A stretch of DNA of 64,000 bases from Agromyces protaetiae (GTDB taxonomy: Bacteria > Actinomycetota > Actinomycetes > Actinomycetales > Microbacteriaceae). Both the position numbers and the translations under genes were made by a program. Numbering within the stretch: position 1 is the first letter of the stretch; each line of letters starts with the position of its first letter. Positions 11,224-24,646 of the stretch are shown piece by piece. A model generated the notes under the pieces. It searched no databases. It saw nothing but the letters and a program-made list of their open reading frames with translations, and was not told the DNA's origin. Where the stretch lies: NCBI RefSeq assembly GCF_030866785.1, contig NZ_CP133018.1:2480001-2544000 (forward strand), read 5' to 3'.

Positions 11224-11829
11224 TTACTTCTTGGCCGAGAGCTGCTCGATGATGGCCTGGGACACGTCGCGCATCGTGAGCCGGCGGTCCATGGAGGCCT
11301 TCTGGATCCAGCGGAACGCCTCGGGCTCGGACAGGCCCATCTTCTCGTTGAGGAGCCCCTTGGCCCGGTCGACGAGCTTGCGGGTCTCGAACCGCTCGAC
11401 GAGGTCGCCGACCTCGGCCTCGAGGGCGATGATCTGCGCGTGCCTGGCCAGCGCGATCTCGATCGCGGGCAGCAGGTCGTTCGGCGTGAACGGCTTCACG
11501 ACGTAGGCGAGGGCACCGGCCTCGCTCGCGCGCTCGACGAGCTCTTTCTGGCTGAACGCGGTCAGCAGGACGACGGGCGCGATATGACCCTTCGAGAGCC
11601 GCTCGGCGGCCGAGATGCCGTCGAGCTGGGGCATCTTCACGTCCATGATCACGAGGTCTGGGCGTAGCTCGGTCGCGAGGGCGACGGCGGTCTCACCGTC
11701 TCCGGCCTCGCCGACGACCTCGTACCCGTTGTCCCGGAGGATCTCCACGATGTCGAGGCGGATGAGTGACTCATCCTCGGCCACGACGACGCGCCGGGGC
11801 GCCGTCTGGGGTGCTTCGCTGTCTGTCAC
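11224..11829 (-). CDS. pdtaR: ANTAR-domain response regulator (PdtaR type)
   Basis: 201-residue cytoplasmic regulator resembling M. tuberculosis PdtaR (Rv1626). The N-terminal receiver domain has acidic residues in VVVAEDESLIRLD, phospho-acceptor Asp in LVIMDVKMPQLDG, Thr in VLLTAFS and Lys in YVVKPF. A coiled segment leads to a C-terminal ANTAR RNA-binding domain (AKGLLNEKMGLSEPEAFRWIQKASMDRRLTM). ANTAR proteins bind dual-hairpin RNAs to prevent termination. The partner kinase is not in the window. The frame is open to 11952 through the tRNA, but GTG 11829 fits the family start and lies seven bases after a TAGGCT -10 box. It is divergent from tRNA-Leu. Confidence 0.9.
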   Translation of the reverse strand: MTDSEAPQTAPRRVVVAEDESLIRLDIVEILRDNGYEVVGEAGDGETAVALATELRPDLVIMDVKMPQLDGISAAERLSKGHIAPVVLLTAFSQKELVERASEAGALAYVVKPFTPNDLLPAIEIALARHAQIIALEAEVGDLVERFETRKLVDRAKGLLNEKMGLSEPEAFRWIQKASMDRRLTMRDVSQAIIEQLSAKK

Positions 11830-11851
11830 GACTGAAAGCCTACGGTATTCT
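11823..11851 (+). promoter_or_regulatory. tRNA-Leu promoter
   Basis: CTGTCA (11823-11828), 17 bp, TATTCT (11846-11851), followed by the mature tRNA 15 bp later. The spacing is ideal for a housekeeping promoter. It overlaps the pdtaR start region on the other strand. Confidence 0.55.
11837..11842 (-). promoter_or_regulatory. -10 box of leaderless pdtaR
   Basis: TAGGCT on the minus strand, seven bases before GTG 11829. It overlaps the spacer of the divergent tRNA-Leu promoter, so the two promoters share the same DNA and may compete. Confidence 0.55.
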
Positions 11852-11865
11852 GACGTGGCCCCCTG

Positions 11866-11951
11866 GCCGGTGTGGCGGAATGGCAGACGCGGAGCACTCA
11901 AAATGCTTTGCCCGAAAGGGCGTGTGGGTTCGACCCCCACCACCGGCACCA
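11866..11951 (+). tRNA. tRNA-Leu (anticodon CAA)
   Basis: 86 nt including encoded CCA. The acceptor stem GCCGGTG pairs with CACCGGC, discriminator A, then CCA. The D-arm begins TGGCGGAATGGCAGACGC; the anticodon loop is CTCAAAA, giving CAA (reads UUG); a long variable arm follows (TTTGCCCGAAAGGGC), and the T-arm loop contains GGTTCGACCCC. The long variable arm and A discriminator fit leucine identity. Confidence 0.95.
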
Positions 11952-11961
11952 CAGCACACGA

Positions 11962-12010
11962 CGAACGGCCCGGCCGGCGGGATCAGAGATCCTGCCGGCC
12001 GGGCCGTTCG
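11962..12010. terminator. Bidirectional terminator between tRNA-Leu and pyk
   Basis: A 23-bp stem with one G-T wobble (11962-11984 with 11988-12010) and 3-nt loop, lying between the 3' end of the tRNA (plus) and the stop of pyk (minus), so it can serve both converging transcripts. Confidence 0.85.
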
Positions 12011-12021
12011 TGTACGGGGTG

Positions 12022-13437
12022 TCAGAGCACATCGCCGACGCGGTGCACGCGCACGTCGTTGGTCGTGCCGGGGATTCCGGGGGGCGAACCCGAGATGATG
12101 ACGACGGTCTCGCCCTCGACGGCGCGGCCCGACTTCACGATGACCTCGTCGACCTGACCGACCATCTGGTCGGTGTGCGTCACCCGGTCGACCACGAAGG
12201 ACTCGACGCCCCAGAACAGCGACATGCGGCGCCGGATCGCGGGGTCGGGCGTGAACGCCAGGATCGGGATGGGGCTGCGCAGCCGGGACATCCGTCGCAC
12301 CGACTCGCCCGACTCGGTGAACACGCAGAGATACTTGGCGCTCACGAAGTCCGCGATGTCGACCGCCGCAGCGGTGATCGCCCCCGACTGGGTGCGCGGG
12401 CGCGTGCCGAGCTTCGGCACGCGCTCGAGCCCGTGCTGCTCGGTGGACTCGACGATGCGGGCCATGGTCTTCACCGTGACGACGGGGTACTCCCCCACGC
12501 TCGTCTCGCCCGACAGCATGACCGCGTCGGTGCCGTCGAGCACCGCGTTCGCGACGTCGGAGGTCTCGGCACGGGTGGGCACCGGACTGTGGATCATCGA
12601 CTCGAGCATCTGCGTGGCCACGATGACGGGCTTCGCGAGCCGACGCGCGATCTCGACCGCCTTCTTCTGCACGATCGGCACGGCTTCGAGCGGCAGCTCG
12701 ACACCGAGGTCGCCACGGGCGACCATGATGGCGTCGAAGGCCTCGATGATCTCCTCGAGGTGATCGACCGCCTGCGGCTTCTCGATCTTGGCGACGACCG
12801 GTACGCGCCGGCCGACCTCGTCCATGATCTCGTGCACTCGCGTGATGTCGGCGGCGTTCCGGACGAACGAGAGCGCGATGAGGTCGGCGCCCAGCTCGAG
12901 CCCCCACCGCAGGTCGGCCTCGTCCTTCTCGGAGAGCGCCGGCACGTTGACCGCGACGCCCGGGAGGTTGATGCCCTTGTTGTTCGACACCGGGCCGGCG
13001 ACGACGACCCTCGTGGTCACGACGGTTCCGTCGGTCTCGACGACCTCGACTCGAACCTTGCCGTCGTCGATGAGCAGTGGGTCGCCGGGCTTCACGTCGC
13101 CGGGCAGCCCCTTGAACGTGGTGCCGACGATCTCCTTGTTGCCGACGATCTCTTCCGTGGTGATCTTGAAGATGTCACCCTCGGCCAGCTCGTACGGCCC
13201 GCCCTCGAACTTGCCCAGCCGGATCTTCGGCCCCTGGAGGTCGACGAGCACGGCGATCGCCCGGCCGGAGTCGCTCGCGGCCTTCCGCACGTTCTGGTAG
13301 ACGCCCTCGTGGACCTCGTAGCTGCCGTGGCTGAGGTTCATGCGTGCAACGTCGACACCCGCATCGATGATCGCGCGGATCTGGTCATAGCTCGACGTCG
13401 CCGGGCCGAGGGTTGCGACGATTTTCGCTCGTCTCAT
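12022..13437 (-). CDS. pyk: Pyruvate kinase
   Basis: Last step of glycolysis: phosphoenolpyruvate + ADP to pyruvate + ATP. 471 residues. N-terminal MRRAKIVATLGPAT, catalytic NLSHGSYE, the Lys/Glu/Asp site KIEKPQAVDH...MVARGDLGVELP, and LDGTDAVMLSGETSVGEYPV are present, followed by the C-terminal allosteric domain. A single-gene unit: it converges on the tRNA-Leu terminator and lies 80 bp downstream of gltD, with no obvious terminator between, so some read-through from gltBD is possible. Confidence 0.97.
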   Translation of the reverse strand: MRRAKIVATLGPATSSYDQIRAIIDAGVDVARMNLSHGSYEVHEGVYQNVRKAASDSGRAIAVLVDLQGPKIRLGKFEGGPYELAEGDIFKITTEEIVGNKEIVGTTFKGLPGDVKPGDPLLIDDGKVRVEVVETDGTVVTTRVVVAGPVSNNKGINLPGVAVNVPALSEKDEADLRWGLELGADLIALSFVRNAADITRVHEIMDEVGRRVPVVAKIEKPQAVDHLEEIIEAFDAIMVARGDLGVELPLEAVPIVQKKAVEIARRLAKPVIVATQMLESMIHSPVPTRAETSDVANAVLDGTDAVMLSGETSVGEYPVVTVKTMARIVESTEQHGLERVPKLGTRPRTQSGAITAAAVDIADFVSAKYLCVFTESGESVRRMSRLRSPIPILAFTPDPAIRRRMSLFWGVESFVVDRVTHTDQMVGQVDEVIVKSGRAVEGETVVIISGSPPGIPGTTNDVRVHRVGDVL

Positions 13438-13517
13438 GTCGTGGTGTGCTCCCAGATGGTTCGCGCGGAACCCGCGCAGGTCGGTGGTCGGAATGGACGC
13501 CCGATGGCGTTGGGGGG

Positions 13518-14975
13518 TCAGACGGCGAATGCCCGGTCACTTGCGCGGACCGGACTCGGAAGCCGCGTCCCGCCTTCAAGGTACCGGTCGACGGCCGAAG
13601 CCGCAGCCCGGCCTTCGGCGATCGCCCAGACGATGAGCGACTGCCCGCGGCCGGCGTCGCCGGCCACGAACACGCCGGGCGTGCTCGTCGCATAGGCGTC
13701 GTCGCGCTCGATGTTGCCGCGGCCCGTCACCGACAGGCTGAGCTGCTCATCGAGCTCGGCGGTCTCGGGCCCGGTGAAGCCGAGCGCGAGCAGCACGAGG
13801 TCCGCGGGGATCTCGCGCTCGGTGCCCGCCTTCGGCACGCGCCTTCCGTCGAGGTACTCGGTCTCGGCCACACGGATCGCGCGCACCTCGCCGGCGTCGT
13901 TGCGCAGGAACTCGACGGTGGACGCGAGGTACTCGCGCGTGCCGCCCTCCTCATGCGCGGACTGCACCTCGAACAGCGTCGGATGCATCGGCCAGGGCTG
14001 ATCCGTGGACCGGACCTCGCCCGGCTGCTTGCCGATCGCGAGGTTCGTGACGGTCAGCGCGCCCTGACGGTGCGCGGTGCCGATGCAGTCGGCACCGGTG
14101 TCGCCACCGCCGAGGACCACGACATGCTTGCCCTCGGCCGTGATCTGGTCGAACACGTCGTCGCCGGCCACCGCTCGGTTCGACTGCGTGAGGTACTCCA
14201 TGGCGAAGTGCACGCCGGGCAGGTCGCGCCCGGGGATCGGCAGGTCGCGGGGCACGATCGCGCCCGTGGCGATGACCACCGCGTCATACCGCTCGCGCAG
14301 CTGAGCCCAGGTGATGTCCACGCCGATATTGACGCCGGCCCGGAACCGGGTGCCCTCGGCCGTCATCTGCGCGAGGCGCAGATCGATGTGCTTCTTCTCC
14401 ATCTTGAAGTCGGGGATCCCGTACCGGAGCAGGCCGCCGATGCGGTCATCGCGTTCGAACACGGCGACGGTGTGTCCGGCACGCGTGAGCTGCTGCGCGG
14501 CCGCGAGGCCCGCGGGACCCGAGCCGACGACCGCGACGGTCTTGCCCGTGAGCCGTCCGGGCGGCTGAGGCTCCACCCAGCCGTTGCCGAACGCCTGGTC
14601 GATGATGGAGACCTCGACCTGCTTGATTGTCACGGCGGGCTGATTGATGCTCAGCACGCACGCCGACTCGCACGGCGCCGGGCAGAGCCGGCCCGTGAAC
14701 TCGGGGAAGTTGTTGGTCGCGTGGAGCCGCTCGATCGCCGCGCGGCCTTCGCCGCGCCACGTGAGGTCGTTCCACTCGGGGATGAGGTTGCCGAGCGGGC
14801 AGCCCTGATGGCAGAACGGCACGCCGCAGTCCATGCAGCGGCCAGCCTGCCGGCGGAGCACGGCGGAGTCGCCCGGCTCGTAGACCTCTTTCCAGTCCAT
14901 GATGCGCACCGGAACGGGCCGCCGCTTCGGCAGCTCACGCTCGGTGACCTTCAAGAAGCCCTTCGGGTCAGCCAT
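13518..14975 (-). CDS. gltD: Glutamate synthase (NADPH), small subunit
   Basis: Iron-sulphur flavoprotein that passes electrons from NADPH to GltB for glutamate synthesis from glutamine and 2-oxoglutarate. 485 residues. N-terminal cysteine clusters CMDCGVPFCHQGCP (near 47-60) and CPAPCESAC (near 97-105) hold 4Fe-4S centres. The FAD motif VVGSGPAGLAAAQQL is near 150 and an NAD(P) Rossmann motif VVLGGGDTGADC near 290. The start is 53 bp after gltB, so the two form an operon. Confidence 0.97.
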   Translation of the reverse strand: MADPKGFLKVTERELPKRRPVPVRIMDWKEVYEPGDSAVLRRQAGRCMDCGVPFCHQGCPLGNLIPEWNDLTWRGEGRAAIERLHATNNFPEFTGRLCPAPCESACVLSINQPAVTIKQVEVSIIDQAFGNGWVEPQPPGRLTGKTVAVVGSGPAGLAAAQQLTRAGHTVAVFERDDRIGGLLRYGIPDFKMEKKHIDLRLAQMTAEGTRFRAGVNIGVDITWAQLRERYDAVVIATGAIVPRDLPIPGRDLPGVHFAMEYLTQSNRAVAGDDVFDQITAEGKHVVVLGGGDTGADCIGTAHRQGALTVTNLAIGKQPGEVRSTDQPWPMHPTLFEVQSAHEEGGTREYLASTVEFLRNDAGEVRAIRVAETEYLDGRRVPKAGTEREIPADLVLLALGFTGPETAELDEQLSLSVTGRGNIERDDAYATSTPGVFVAGDAGRGQSLIVWAIAEGRAAASAVDRYLEGGTRLPSPVRASDRAFAV

Positions 14976-15028
14976 TCGCCACCTCCATGCCGTTCACGAG
15001 CTCGGCCATGTCCATGCCAGCCATCTGC

Positions 15029-19666
<4,638 letters not shown>

Positions 19667-19750
19667 CAACTGTAGGTGGCGGGGGACGACGTCGGCCCTT
19701 GAAGTGGGGTGGCGACGCGCAAGTGATGACGTCGCGTCGAGAGCGTGTTG

Positions 19751-20764
19751 CTACTCGACGGCAGACCGGCCTGGGCTTGTGGCCGCCGTGGTGCCGGGCT
19801 GGTTCTCAGCCTCGACCTCGTCGTCGAGCAAGTCGGAATCGGACTCGGAGCCTTCAGAGTCTACCTCAGCGTCGGCGCCAGGCCATTCACGGCCGGGAAC
19901 GTACACGCTGGGCTCGAGTCCGGGGTGCCGGCGGCGCTGCACGATGATCAGCACGATGCCGACCACGACCGCGGCCCACGCCGCCCAGACATTGACCCGG
20001 ACGCCGAGGAACATCTCGCTCGGGTCGACGCGGATCGACTCGAAGAACGAACGGCCGGCGCCGTACCAGATCAGGTAGACGGCGAACGCGCGACCCCAGC
20101 GCAGGTGGAACCGCTTCTCGAGGACGAACACGATCAGCGCGGCGCCCGCGAGGTTCCAGAGGAGCTCGTAGAGGAACGTCGGGTGGAACAGGACCCCCTC
20201 GGGCAGCCCCGCGGGATAGGCGGGGTTGCTCGACTCGATCTCGAGGCCCCACGGCAGGTCGGTGGGCAGGCCGTAGAGCTCGTGGTTGAACCAGTTGCCG
20301 ATGCGGCCGACGGCCTGTGCGACCAGGAGCCCGGGCGCGAGCGCGTCGGCGAAGGAGAGGAACCGCAGACCGGTCATGCGGCAGCCGATGAACGCGCCGA
20401 TGCCGCCGCCGATCAACGCGCCGAAGATCGCGTTGCCACCCTCCCAGATGTTCCAGATCGCGCCGGGCTGGAACGGATTCCAGATGTTCGCGCCCTCGTA
20501 GAAGTAGTCGCCCGGATGCGTGAACACGTGGTACAGCCGGGCCCCGAGGATTCCGAGCACCACGGCCCACAGCGAGACGTCGAACACGACGCCCGGCTCG
20601 GCGCCGCGCTTGGTGAGCCGACGCGAGGTGATGGCGATCGCGAGGATGATGCCGAGCAGGATCCACAGGGCATAGATGTGGATGTTCAGCGTCCACCCGA
20701 AGATGGGAATCTCCCAGACCTGCCAGCCGTAGTCGGGGCTCGGAATGCTGAGGGGTGCGATCAC
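19751..20764 (-). CDS. lgt: Prolipoprotein diacylglyceryl transferase
   Basis: Integral membrane enzyme that attaches diacylglycerol to the lipobox Cys of prolipoproteins. 337 residues with about seven transmembrane helices. Family motifs ARLYHVFTHP, GGNAIFGALIGG (Lgt signature region), VAQAVGRIGNWFNHELYGLPTDLPWGL and FLYELLWN are seen. The C-terminal 50 residues form a cytosolic acidic tail (DSEGSESDSDLLDDEVEAEN), a common variable extension in actinobacterial Lgt. GTG start with GAAAGGCG upstream. It follows trpA by 77 bp, a gap with only a weak 7-bp hairpin (20813-20828), so it is probably co-transcribed with trpCBA. Confidence 0.97.
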   Translation of the reverse strand: MIAPLSIPSPDYGWQVWEIPIFGWTLNIHIYALWILLGIILAIAITSRRLTKRGAEPGVVFDVSLWAVVLGILGARLYHVFTHPGDYFYEGANIWNPFQPGAIWNIWEGGNAIFGALIGGGIGAFIGCRMTGLRFLSFADALAPGLLVAQAVGRIGNWFNHELYGLPTDLPWGLEIESSNPAYPAGLPEGVLFHPTFLYELLWNLAGAALIVFVLEKRFHLRWGRAFAVYLIWYGAGRSFFESIRVDPSEMFLGVRVNVWAAWAAVVVGIVLIIVQRRRHPGLEPSVYVPGREWPGADAEVDSEGSESDSDLLDDEVEAENQPGTTAATSPGRSAVE

Positions 20765-20841
20765 GCCGGGTGCGCCTTTCTCACAGACGGGTGGGCCGTC
20801 TCACGGGAACGAGGGCCGCTCGCGGCCCCATCGAGCGTACT

Positions 20842-21627
20842 TCACTCGCGGCGCGTGCCGCGCGCGAGCTCGGCCGCGAGCTCCGCGACCGCGTCGACGC
20901 CGCCGCGAGCGAGCGCGGCGACGAGCGCCGAGCCGACGATGGCGCCCTCGGCGTACTCGAGCACCTCGGCGACCTGGGCGGCCGTGGAGATGCCGATGCC
21001 GACGCACGCCGCGGGCGCGTCGGCGTCGTGCAGCCGGCGCACGAGCGTGCGTGCGGCCTGATCGACGTCGGATCGGGCGCCCGTGATCCCCATCGTGGAC
21101 ACCGTGTACACGAATCCGCGACTCGACTCGACCGCCAGCCTGATGCGCGCATCGCTCGATGTGGGAGCGGCCAGGAAGACCCGGTCGAGCCCTTCGCGCT
21201 CGGATGCGGCGATCCAGTCGGCGCCCTCGTCGGGGATCAGGTCGGGGGTGATCAGCCCGGCTCCCCCGGCGGCCTTGAGGTCGGCCGCGAAGCGGTCGAC
21301 CCCGTACTGCACGACGGGGTTCCAATAGGTCATGATCAGCACGGGGGCATCCACCCGCTCGGTGATCCGCCGCACCGCCTCGAACCCGACCGCGAGCCGG
21401 AAGCCGTTCGCGAGCGCCTGCTGCGTCGCGGCCTGGATGACCGGCCCGTCCATGACGGGATCCGAGTACGGCAGGCCGAGCTCGAGCACGTCGACGCCCT
21501 GCTCGACGATCGCGACCGCGGCGTCGACGCTCGTGTCGAGATCGGGGAAGCCGACCGGCAGATAGCCGATGAGGGCACCCCCGGCCTCGTCATTGCGCCG
21601 TGCGATCACGGGAGCGACGGAGGTCAT
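20842..21627 (-). CDS. trpA: Tryptophan synthase alpha chain
   Basis: Cleaves indole-3-glycerol phosphate to indole and glyceraldehyde 3-phosphate. 261 residues, TIM barrel. [15 protein letters not shown] and [20 protein letters not shown] (catalytic Glu and Asp) are seen, with the phosphate loop near the C-terminus ([13 protein letters not shown]). The start overlaps the trpB stop by four bases (ATGA), typical of translational coupling. Confidence 0.97.
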   Translation of the reverse strand: MTSVAPVIARRNDEAGGALIGYLPVGFPDLDTSVDAAVAIVEQGVDVLELGLPYSDPVMDGPVIQAATQQALANGFRLAVGFEAVRRITERVDAPVLIMTYWNPVVQYGVDRFAADLKAAGGAGLITPDLIPDEGADWIAASEREGLDRVFLAAPTSSDARIRLAVESSRGFVYTVSTMGITGARSDVDQAARTLVRRLHDADAPAACVGIGISTAAQVAEVLEYAEGAIVGSALVAALARGGVDAVAELAAELARGTRRE

Positions 21628-22847
21628 GCCCTGGCCTCCTCAGCCTCGTCGTCGTACAGACCGAACCACTGGGCGGCCGTGTCCATGTCTTTGTCGCCAC
21701 GCCCGGAGAGGCTCACGAGGATCGTCGCGTCCGGGCCGAGCTCGTGACCGAGCTCGATCGCGCCCGCGAGTGCGTGCGCCGACTCGATCGCCGGGATGAT
21801 GCCCTCGGTGCGCGTGAGCAGCCGCAGCGCCTCCATGGCGGCCGCGTCCGTCACCGGGCGGTACTCCGCGCGCCCCAGCGCAGCGAGCCACGAGTGCTCA
21901 GGACCCACCCCCGGGTAGTCGAGACCCGCCGAGATCGAGTGCGACTCGATCGTCTGGCCGTCCTCGTCTTGCAGCATCATGCTGCGTGCGCCGTGCAGCA
22001 CGCCCGGCCGGCCCTTGGTGATGGTCGCCGCGTGCCGGGGCGTCTCGGCGCCCTCGCCGCCCGCCTCGAACCCGTACAGCCCGACCTCGGCGTCGTCGAG
22101 GAACGCATGGAAGATGCCGATCGCGTTCGAACCACCGCCGACGCACGCGGCGACGGCCGTGGGCAGCCCGCCGGTGAGCTCGAGCACCTGCGCCCTCGCC
22201 TCTTCACCGACGATCTTCTGGAAGTCGCGCACCATCTCGGGGAACGGATGCGGGCCCGCGACCGTGCCGAACACGTAGTTCGTGGTCGCGACGTTCGTGA
22301 CCCAGTCGCGCATGGCCTCGTTGATCGCGTCCTTGAGCGTGCGCGAGCCGGCCGTGACCGCGACCACCTCGGCGCCGAGCAGCCGCATGCGGGCGACGTT
22401 CAGCGCCTGCCGCTCGGTGTCGACCTCGCCCATGTAGATCGTGCAGTCGAGGCCGAAGAGCGCGGCCGCGGTGGCCGTTGCGACGCCGTGCTGGCCCGCG
22501 CCGGTCTCCGCGATCACGCGCTGCTTGCCGATGCGCTTGGTCAGGAGCGCCTGGCCCAGCACGTTGTTGATCTTGTGCGAGCCGGTGTGGTTCAGGTCCT
22601 CGCGCTTCAGGATGATGCGCGCGCCGTTCGCATGCTCGGCGAAGCGCGGCACCTCCGTGATGATGGACGGGCGACCCGTATAGCTGCGGCCGAGCTCGGT
22701 GAGCTCGGCGGCGAACGCCGGGTCGAGTTTCGCCAGCGTGTACGCCTCGCCGAGCTCGTCGAGCGCGGCGACGAGCGACTCGGGCACGAAGCGCCCGCCG
22801 AACTCGCCGAAATAGGGACCGGACTGGTCGCGCAGAGCCATGATCAC
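21624..22847 (-). CDS. trpB: Tryptophan synthase beta chain
   Basis: PLP enzyme that condenses indole with serine. 407 residues. N-terminal [16 protein letters not shown], the PLP lysine in [15 protein letters not shown], and the phosphate-binding [10 protein letters not shown] are present. The GTG at 22847 overlaps the trpC stop (GTGA); ATG 22841, two codons later, is the alternative start. Coupled to trpC upstream and trpA downstream. Confidence 0.97.
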   Translation of the reverse strand: MIMALRDQSGPYFGEFGGRFVPESLVAALDELGEAYTLAKLDPAFAAELTELGRSYTGRPSIITEVPRFAEHANGARIILKREDLNHTGSHKINNVLGQALLTKRIGKQRVIAETGAGQHGVATATAAALFGLDCTIYMGEVDTERQALNVARMRLLGAEVVAVTAGSRTLKDAINEAMRDWVTNVATTNYVFGTVAGPHPFPEMVRDFQKIVGEEARAQVLELTGGLPTAVAACVGGGSNAIGIFHAFLDDAEVGLYGFEAGGEGAETPRHAATITKGRPGVLHGARSMMLQDEDGQTIESHSISAGLDYPGVGPEHSWLAALGRAEYRPVTDAAAMEALRLLTRTEGIIPAIESAHALAGAIELGHELGPDATILVSLSGRGDKDMDTAAQWFGLYDDEAEEARA

Positions 22848-23614
22848 ACCGCCAGGAATGCCGAGAGGTTCGCAATGGGGTCGCCCGTGACGAGCGCTTC
22901 GCCCACGAGAACCGCATCGGCGCCCGCCCGGCGATAGTGCGCCACGTCGTCGGGCGAGAGCACCGCCGATTCCGCGACGCGGATCGCGTCGTCGGGGAAC
23001 CGGTCGGCGAGCCGGCCGAACAGGTCGCGGTCGAGCTCGAAGGTCGAGAGGTCGCGCGCGTTCACGCCGATGAGCTTCGCGCCGAGCGCGGCCGCACGGT
23101 CGAGCTCCTCAGCCGAATGCGTCTCGACGAGAGGCGTCATGCCGAGCTCGACGATCAGCCGGTAGAGCCGGGCGAGGGTCGCGTCGTCGAGCGCGGCGAC
23201 GATGAGCAGCACCAGGTCGGCACCCGCCGCCCGTGCCTCGAACACCTGGTACGGCGTCGCGATGAAGTCCTTGCGGAGCACGGGGAGCGCGACCGCGGCC
23301 CGCACGGCCTCGAGATCGGCGAGCGAGCCGCCGAACTTGCGCCCTTCGGTGAGCACGCTGATCGCGCTCGCGCCGCCGAGCTCGTAGCTTCGTGCCAGCT
23401 CCGCCGGGTCGACGATGTCGGCCAGCGCGCCACGGGACGGGCTCGACCGCTTGATCTCGGCGATGATTTTGATGCGCTCGCCGGGTGCGAGCACCGTGAG
23501 CGCGTCGATCGCGGCCGGGCGCGCGAGCGCCGCCGCCTCGACCTCGGAGAGCGGGCGCTGGGCCTCGCGGGCGCGCGCGTCTGCGACGGCGTTCGCCGTC
23601 AGTTCGTCGAGCAC
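22844..23614 (-). CDS. trpC: Indole-3-glycerol phosphate synthase
   Basis: Closes the indole ring in tryptophan synthesis. 256 residues, TIM barrel. [51 protein letters not shown] and [10 protein letters not shown] carry the family's catalytic Lys, Glu and Asn residues. The frame is open further upstream, but GTG 23614, three bases past the stop of the HGxxPAAW gene, gives the family-typical N-terminus [19 protein letters not shown]. Confidence 0.95.
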   Translation of the reverse strand: MLDELTANAVADARAREAQRPLSEVEAAALARPAAIDALTVLAPGERIKIIAEIKRSSPSRGALADIVDPAELARSYELGGASAISVLTEGRKFGGSLADLEAVRAAVALPVLRKDFIATPYQVFEARAAGADLVLLIVAALDDATLARLYRLIVELGMTPLVETHSAEELDRAAALGAKLIGVNARDLSTFELDRDLFGRLADRFPDDAIRVAESAVLSPDDVAHYRRAGADAVLVGEALVTGDPIANLSAFLAV

Positions 23615-23619
23615 GTCGG

Positions 23620-23853
23620 TCAGTGCACCTTCGGCGGAGCGGTCTTCACGCCGCCCACCCCGTAGCCGGCGCGCGCGAGCACCCAGCCGACCAGCAGACC
23701 CACGACGAGCAGCCCCGCGGACGCCCACACGAGCCACGGCACCTCGAACCAGAACGCGAAGGTCCCGAGCGTGAAGGCGACCAGCATGATCGTGACGGCC
23801 GTCCATGCCGCGGGCGAGTGTCCGTGGCCGGGTTCGTCGGTCTCAGTGCTCAT
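23620..23853 (-). CDS. HGxxPAAW family small membrane protein
   Basis: 77-residue protein of an uncharacterised actinobacterial family, named for its N-terminal [11 protein letters not shown] motif (residues 10-20). Two hydrophobic helices (about 18-37 and 41-61) suggest a hairpin in the membrane with both ends on one side. ATG 23853 has an AAGGAG five bases upstream. It lies directly before trpC, as is usual for the family, and after the Trp-associated membrane protein, suggesting a link with tryptophan metabolism, but the function is unknown. Confidence 0.88.
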   Translation of the reverse strand: MSTETDEPGHGHSPAAWTAVTIMLVAFTLGTFAFWFEVPWLVWASAGLLVVGLLVGWVLARAGYGVGGVKTAPPKVH

Positions 23854-23884
23854 GTCGCTCCTTATGTTGCGGGGGTCGGCAGCC

Positions 23885-23890
23885 AGTCTA
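23885..23890 (-). promoter_or_regulatory. Predicted promoter of the HGxxPAAW-trpCBA unit
   Basis: TAGACT -10 box on the minus strand, about 31 bp before ATG 23853, leaving room for the AAGGAG ribosome site. It lies in the 85-bp gap after the Trp-associated membrane protein. No convincing -35 box, terminator or leader peptide was seen. Confidence 0.4.
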
Positions 23891-23938
23891 GCGGTCGCGA
23901 GGATGCGGCTCCGTGCGCCGGCCTCGGGAGCGCGCCGC

Positions 23939-24646
23939 TCAGCGGGTCGGGTCGTCGCCCCGGCTGAGATCGTCCCAGTCGTCGATGGCCCGGTCGGATG
24001 CCCCGTGCTGATCGCTCGCGGGCGCGGGGTCGTCGCCCGCCGGATCGGCATCGGCCGCACCCTCGCCCCGCGCGCCTCCGGCTCCCGGCGCATCCGGCCC
24101 GGACGCCTCGGCGAACCGGGCGCGTCGCGCGTCGCGGTACCGCCGCGACGACGCGGGCCAGGCCAGGCCGGTCGCGAGGACGAGCACGCCCGCCGCGACC
24201 ACCAGGATTCCGCCGGCGATCGCGACGACCGGCCAGAAGGTCGATTCGGCCGACGCCACGAGCTCGGCGGTGGGCCCGGCACCGGCCACCCCCGTGGCAT
24301 CCGTCACCGCGGGTCCGACCGCGGCCGTCGGATCGCCGAGCGTGACCCAGGAGGCCAGCACCACGCACCCTCCGAGCAGCACGCCGAGCACGCCGAGCAC
24401 CATGCGGATGCCGGGACCGGCGATCGCCAGCGCGCCGCCGAGCGCGAGCGCAGCCAGGCCGAGGGCCGCGACCGCCGGCGAGGCGATCTGGCCGGCGACC
24501 GCGATCGGCTCGCCGCCCCCGCTGCCCGCCCCGGCGCCCGCCGTCAGCACGAGATCGAACCAGGTCTGGCTCCACGCCAGCAGTGCGAGTCCGCCGCCGA
24601 CGATCGCGAGCAGGATCGCCGGCAGCTTCATCCGGGTGCGACGCAC
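23939..24646 (-). CDS. Trp biosynthesis-associated membrane protein (Trp_oprn_chp)
   Basis: 235 residues of the actinobacterial Trp_oprn_chp family, found almost only beside trp genes. About four hydrophobic helices (near 8-28, 50-72, 78-102 and 135-160), then a polar, acidic C-terminal tail (AGDDPAPASDQHGASDRAIDDWDD). An early segment LLAWSQTWFDLVL is typical of the family. The GTG start directly abuts the trpE stop (TGAGTG); ATG 24631 is the alternative. Function unknown; transport or scaffolding linked to tryptophan synthesis has been proposed only from context. Confidence 0.85.
   Translation of the reverse strand: MRRTRMKLPAILLAIVGGGLALLAWSQTWFDLVLTAGAGAGSGGGEPIAVAGQIASPAVAALGLAALALGGALAIAGPGIRMVLGVLGVLLGGCVVLASWVTLGDPTAAVGPAVTDATGVAGAGPTAELVASAESTFWPVVAIAGGILVVAAGVLVLATGLAWPASSRRYRDARRARFAEASGPDAPGAGGARGEGAADADPAGDDPAPASDQHGASDRAIDDWDDLSRGDDPTR

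Noticed and set aside
11840..12907. Minus-strand frame running through the tRNA and into pyk
   Set aside because: Arg/Gly-rich shadow in a wrong frame; pyk and the tRNA fully explain this DNA.
20813..20828. Terminator between trpA and lgt
   Set aside because: Only a 7-bp hairpin with a 2-nt loop and no T run; too weak to call.
22844..23806. N-terminal extension of trpC to 23806
   Set aside because: The extra 64 residues are Arg/Gly-rich and overlap the HGxxPAAW gene in another frame; the family start is GTG 23614.
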